Positions 59,480 to 64,000 of a stretch of 64,000 bases of DNA are shown here, one piece after another (within the stretch, counting starts at the first letter, position 1; each line of letters begins with the position of its first letter). This DNA comes from Phanerochaete sordida (taxonomy: Eukaryota; Basidiomycota; Agaricomycetes; Polyporales; Phanerochaetaceae): NCBI GenBank assembly GCA_019973155.2, contig BPQB01000060.1:141305-205304 (forward strand), in the 5' to 3' direction. The notes under the pieces are model-generated. The model was not told where the DNA came from, made no database searches, and was given only the letters and a program-made list of their open reading frames with translations. The position numbers and the translations under genes were made by a program.

Positions 59480-62461
59480 ATGTCGGCCTCGCAGGGCGCA
59501 CCGTGAGTACAGCTCGCTCTCAGACCTCCCTCGGTGAGCTTACCCCGCAGCAGCAAAAAGATTAGGATTACGGGTGAGTAGCTCGCGTCCAGGCAGCCTG
59601 GTCGTGCGCTGACAGGACGTGCAGTTGTCGCCGCCGATGGCCTCTCGAAGCGCGAAGTGTTCCGCCTCCCCGATCCCTTCGCGGTCATCACGGTAGACGC
59701 GGAGCAGACCCACACGACCAGCGTGATCAAGAAGACCTTGAATCCGTACTGGAACGAGAGTTTCGACATGTACGTAGCCAGTGCTGCTCCCGCTGCGGTG
59801 CTCTAACATCCCTCTAGCACCGTCAAGGACTCGTCCGTTATCGCCGTGCAAATCTTTGACCAGCGCAAGTTCAAGAAACGCGACCAAGGTTTCCTCGGAG
59901 TGGTGAACGTCCGTGTTAGCGATGTACTGGACTTGGAGCTTGGCGGTCATGGTGCGCATCTTCCCGCTGTTGATAGAAAGCGGTGTATCTGACACGTTTG
60001 CACAGAGATGCTCACCCTGGACCTCAAGAAATCCAACGACAACCTCGTCGTCCACGGCAAACTCATCATCTACCTCTCCACTAACATTAGCCAGCCCATA
60101 AGCAATCCTCCCAACGCAGACAGCGCGAGTCAGCAATTGTCTAACCTGAACCTGGACAATTCAACGACATCACTTGCTGCGGGCGCAAGCAACGGCGCTC
60201 TTGCTACCGGGGGTACTTCCCTCTCTAGATCCCCCTCAGCAACGGCCTCCTCTACTGCCAGCCCTGACGGCGCGCGCATCAGCATGCCGACTCCTAACGT
60301 CTCCTCCCCTGCTACCACCGAACCTGAGCCGCAGGTACAACCACAGCCACCCACGGGGGCAAGTACGCGCCCGTTGTCCACGGGCTCCGCTGCCAGTGCT
60401 GCGCCGCCTACCCAGCCGCCACCGCCTATCCAGCCTGCCACCAACGCTAGCGCCAACGCGCATACTGCCTCCAACAACAACGCCCAGATGCGTAACTTCA
60501 ACCCGCACGAGGACCAGTTCGGTCCCCTTCCCCCGGGCTGGGAGCGCCGCATCGATCCCCTCGGCCGAACCTACTATGTCGACCACAACACCCGTACCAC
60601 CACATGGAATCGGCCGTCTACCAACCCAACGACGAACACGCACGCGCAGGAGGGCAGCACGAATGCGGCTCGCGATCAGCACAACCGTCGCATTCTCGCG
60701 GACGATATGCTCGAGGCCGGCGTCGGTCGCTCGGGGTCGACCACTGCCAATACCTCTGCCGCTGCGCTCGCTGCAAGCCAGAATGTCACCACCGGCGGCG
60801 CTGGCCCTCTTCCCGCAGGCTGGGAAGAGCGCTACACCCCGGAGGGCCGCCCGTACTACGTCGACCACAACACGCGCACGACGACATGGGTCGATCCCCG
60901 CCGGCAGACGATCATCCGCGTCATGGGCCCGAACGGCCAGAACACTGCGCTCCAGCCGCAGACGATCTCGCAGCTGGGCCCCCTCCCGTCAGGGTGGGAG
61001 ATGCGCCTCACGTCGACGGCGCGCGTGTACTTCGTGGATCACAACACGAAGACGACGACCTGGGACGACCCGCGCCTGCCGTCGACACTCGACGCGAACG
61101 TGCCGCAGTACAAGCGCGACTTCCGTCGCAAGCTCATCTACTTCCGCAGCCAGCCAGCCATGCGCGCGCAGCCCGGCAACTGTCAGATCAAGGTCCGCCG
61201 CAACCACATCTTCGAGGACAGTTATGCGGAGATCATGAGGCAAACCCCCAACGACCTTAAGAAGCGCCTCATGATCAAGTTCGACGGCGAGGACGGTCTC
61301 GACTATGGCGGTCTCTCCCGGTATGTCGCTTCGACCGTTGGACATGGTGTAAACTCAGCTAACGCTCTGACAGTGAATTCTTCTTCCTGCTCTCGCACGA
61401 GATGTTCAACCCATTCTATTGTCTGTTCGAGTACTCGGCGCACGACAACTACACCCTCCAGATCAACCCGGCGTCCGGAGTCAACCCAGAGCACTTGAAC
61501 TACTTCAAGTTCATCGGCCGCTGTCTCGGCTTGGGTATCTTCCACCGTCGCTTCCTCGACGCCTACTTCATCACGGCGTTCTACAAGATGATCCTGCGGA
61601 AGAAGGTCACTCTCGTCGACCTGGAGAGCGTGGATGCCGAGCTGCACCGTGGTCTGACCTGGATGCTGTACGTATATTGCTATCACTAGTATCGCTCGAG
61701 ACTAACTTCTCGTCCAGTGAGAACGATATCACCGACGTCATTGACGAGACGTTCACCACGACTGAGGAGCGCTTCGGCGAGATGGTCACCGTCGAACTCA
61801 AGGCTGGTGGCGCCGACGTCCCCGTTACGGAGGAGAACAAGAAGGAATACGTCGACTGCGTCGTCGAGTACCGTATCTCCCGCCGTGTCAAGGAGCAGTT
61901 CGAGGCTTTCATGTCGGGCTTCAGCGAGCTCATCCCGCAGGACCTGATCAACGTCTTCGACGAGCGCGAGCTCGAGCTCCTCATCGGTGGTATGTCCGAA
62001 ATCGACGTGTAAGTTTGATTTCTCGATGCCGCGGCCTTTCCGCTGACATACGCGCTCCAGCGACGACTGGGCGAAGTTCACGGACTACCGCGGCTACGAG
62101 GTCAACGACGAGGTCGTGCAGTGGTTCTGGAAGTGTGTCCGCAGCTGGCCGCCTGAGCGCAAGTCTCGTCTGCTGCAGTTCGCCACGGGCACGTCGCGCA
62201 TTCCCGTCAACGGCTTCAAGGACCTGCAGGGCTCCGACGGCCCGCGGCGGTTCACGATCGAGAAGTCGGGTGACCCGAGCCAGCTGCCCAAGAGTCATAC
62301 CTGCTTCAATCGTATCGACTTGCCGCCGTACAAGGACTATGCGACCCTCGAGCAGAAGCTCACCTTGGCCGTAGAGTGCGTATACTTTCTTTTCCTGACT
62401 TGGAAGGCCGCATCGCTGATCGGGTCGCTTCAGGGAAACCGTCGGTTTCGGACAAGAGTAA
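59480..62461 (+). CDS. RSP5: HECT E3 ubiquitin ligase, Rsp5/Nedd4 type
   Basis: This ligase moves ubiquitin from an E2 to PY-motif substrates and their adaptors at endomembranes. Nine exons join in phase to 854 residues, close to the yeast length. A C2 domain covers about residues 9-125 ([27 protein letters not shown]-like core). A Ser/Thr/Pro-rich linker follows. Then come three WW domains: [12 protein letters not shown] (60,525), [12 protein letters not shown] (60,805) and [12 protein letters not shown] (60,978), each ending in TTTW and Pro. The HECT domain runs from about YFRSQPAMR to the end, with [39 protein letters not shown] and the catalytic Cys in [13 protein letters not shown]. The last residues VGFGQE match the family. 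Exon 2 is only 20 nt (59,554-59,573). The start ATG is fixed by MSASQGAP before KKIRITVVAADG. Confidence 0.96.
59554..59573 (+). other. 20-nt microexon of the RSP5-type gene
   Basis: The exon is bounded by GCAGCAG before and GTGAGT after and codes for KKIRIT across its joins. Skipping it would shift the frame and destroy the first C2 strand. Confidence 0.8.
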
Positions 62462-63083
62462 AGTGGGCTAGCAACACGGATTTATTTTGACTCTTTCACA
62501 TTCCCATCCCCTTCTGACGCGAAGATCTGGTATAATGTACAACAATCGGTGGTCGAAAGCCTCGCGTCCTAATACCTGTTTCCCCCATCTTCTGGCTCGT
62601 TTCCGACTTCACATGTATGCATTGCTTCTTCATTGGCTTTCTCCTTTTCGACCCTGTGCCATGTGTGGTGCTCGGTGCACCGGTTGTATCCTAGTGGCGA
62701 ATGTATCATTGTTACCCCGTACAAGCCACAGGCCGCGATGCTCAGAGACACTGCTTTGTGCCCAAAGTCGAGCTGGGATGATCGCTTGTTGCTACGAGGT
62801 CAATTCAAAGTCCCTGAACACTTACGGCTCGTCTGAGACATTGCTCGCTGCATTCTTTTCGTCAGCACCATGTTTACTCTCGCGAGGGAACGGCGAGGAC
62901 GGCGAGGACGGCGTGCGACTGCGCACCGTACGCATACACGCGAGCGCCGTCGCGGCAGCGGCGACGGCGTCCCCCCTTGTTCCCAACTTTCACGCTGGGA
63001 CACCCTCTAAAGTACTCATTTCATCTAATCTCTCGACTCTGCGACTCTTGGCCCAGTCCTGACATCGTCGCTCAGGCTCCAAC
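62462..63083. other. Intergenic: RSP5-type 3' flank and promoter of the next gene
   Basis: About 620 bases without a gene. The right half is GC-rich and probably holds the promoter and 5' leader of the following gene. Confidence 0.4.
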
Positions 63084-64000
63084 ATGCCGGCTTTCGATCC
63101 AGTTCGCGATGCCGTGCTGAACTCGCCAGTGACCCAAACGAAGCCACTCCGCCTCGATCTCCCGACGAGCAGCGTAGCCAGCCCCTCGCCAGGGTCGTCG
63201 ACCTCCGAGTCGGCACCCGCGGCGCAGAGCCCGCTGACGAGGCGGCCGACGCACATATCGATGCTCTTGAACGACGACCCGCCACAAGACCTCTCGCACT
63301 CGCAGTCGCTTTTCACCCCCACCACGCCCCGTGCGCCCGTATCCTTCTCCCATCTCCTACACCCAGACGAACCGTCGCCGACGATCAATGAACAGCTCGC
63401 ACATGCCGCCCCCTTGCTGCGCAGGAGACCATCAGTCGTCGAACGCGACTCCGGCGGGTACTTCCCTGCGCCCCCAGCACGTCCCCCTCTCGCCTTCCCG
63501 TCCAGCCAGGAGGTGAGTACATATACCCAGCCTTCGAGACCTCATCAGGCTTTACCTTTCCGCCGTTTCACACAGCCCTCGCCACCCATCGCAATGCCTA
63601 GCGGCGACCGCACCTCGTCTGCCACCCGCCAGCCCGCACCAATCTCCGCGGACAACGAAGTGCCGCACGAACGCATACCCCGCCGCAGGTCCTCTGGAGC
63701 ATCAGACCTGTTCGGAGGCGCAAGTGCGTTCACCCCCACCACCAGCTCTCCACTCGCGCTCCCCGGGAACGTACAAGAGGCACACCGCTCGCCGACCCCA
63801 CCCCGTCCGCGCGAGTCCCCCACCCGTCCGTTCGCTGCGCTGCCTGCCCGGCCCGCGTCGCCCAGCACCTCCGCCTCGCGCCCGTCGACGTCGGGCTCCG
63901 CGGCGATGGCGCGATCCGAGTCGCCCGCGCACAGGAAACGCTCCGACTCGCGCAGCTTCGCGAGCATGCCCCCGCCGCCGCAGCCCACGACGCCCAAGGC
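63084..64000 (+). CDS. N-terminal part of a Ser/Pro-rich protein (runs off the window)
   Basis: The frame starts MPAFDPVRDAVLNSPVTQTK, continues for 143 codons to a GT-AG intron at 63,513-63,575, and stays open to the window end. The sequence is rich in Ser, Pro, Thr and Arg with short conserved-looking islands (FTPTTPRAPVSFSHLLHPD and RRPTHISMLLNDDPP), typical of a disordered N-terminus of a large nuclear regulator. It vaguely recalls the start of basidiomycete INO80-type remodellers, but no catalytic domain is in view, so I leave it unnamed. Confidence 0.65.
   Translation, partial: MPAFDPVRDAVLNSPVTQTKPLRLDLPTSSVASPSPGSSTSESAPAAQSPLTRRPTHISMLLNDDPPQDLSHSQSLFTPTTPRAPVSFSHLLHPDEPSPTINEQLAHAAPLLRRRPSVVERDSGGYFPAPPARPPLAFPSSQEVSTYTQPSRPHQALPFRRFTQPSPPIAMPSGDRTSSATRQPAPISADNEVPHERIPRRRSSGASDLFGGASAFTPTTSSPLALPGNVQEAHRSPTPPRPRESPTRPFAALPARPASPSTSASRPSTSGSAAMARSESPAHRKRSDSRSFASMPPPPQPTTPK

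Noticed and set aside
63084..64000. Naming the last gene INO80
   Set aside because: Only a vague likeness of the N-terminus; the helicase region is outside the window.

Overview
The window looks like nuclear DNA of an agaricomycete fungus, probably a wood-decay basidiomycete of the Polyporales type (inference). Genes are compact and cut by many 45-65 nt GT-AG introns (a few GC-AG). The dominant gene family is a basidiomycete-style cytochrome P450, and the flanking genes are ordinary fungal housekeeping genes.

Layout. 0.2-3.8 kb (-): a complete M1 aminopeptidase. 4.3-56.7 kb: twelve P450 genes of one family, all on the minus strand, each about 2.2 kb where uninterrupted, plus one P450 relict. 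A single cystathionine gamma-synthase-type gene (+, 11.2-13.1 kb) lies inside the array. 59.5-62.5 kb (+): a complete C2-WW-HECT ubiquitin ligase of the Rsp5 type. 63.1 kb to the window end (+): the start of a Ser/Pro-rich protein.

The middle of the array is being broken up. P450-6 is split by about 9.1 kb of foreign DNA (26,020-35,148). P450-8 carries a textbook Tc1/mariner insertion (40,285-41,908) with a TA duplication, and removing it gives back an open frame. P450-9 has one in-frame stop. The other nine full-size copies look intact at the level of exons and motifs that could be read by eye.

The most unusual object is the 9.1 kb insertion. It holds one intact 12-exon gene (27,012-33,347, phase checked across all introns, 1,913 codons). 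Its protein reads, in order, as an Arg/Ser-rich region, a GCM-type zinc-binding domain, a Mutator-like DDE transposase core, a papain-fold/USP-like cysteine peptidase with visible Cys, His and Asp boxes split by an Arg-Gly repeat, a PHD-like finger and a small chromatin-reader-like segment. Beside it is a broken piece of an adenylate-forming (NRPS-like) reductase, bracketed by the same short GTTA-rich repeats that mark the element ends, as if the element had captured host sequence.

The P450s are probably ER-anchored monooxygenases for xenobiotic or secondary metabolism. Nothing in the window fixes a substrate, and the NRPS-like fragment is a pseudogene rather than evidence for a working biosynthetic cluster.
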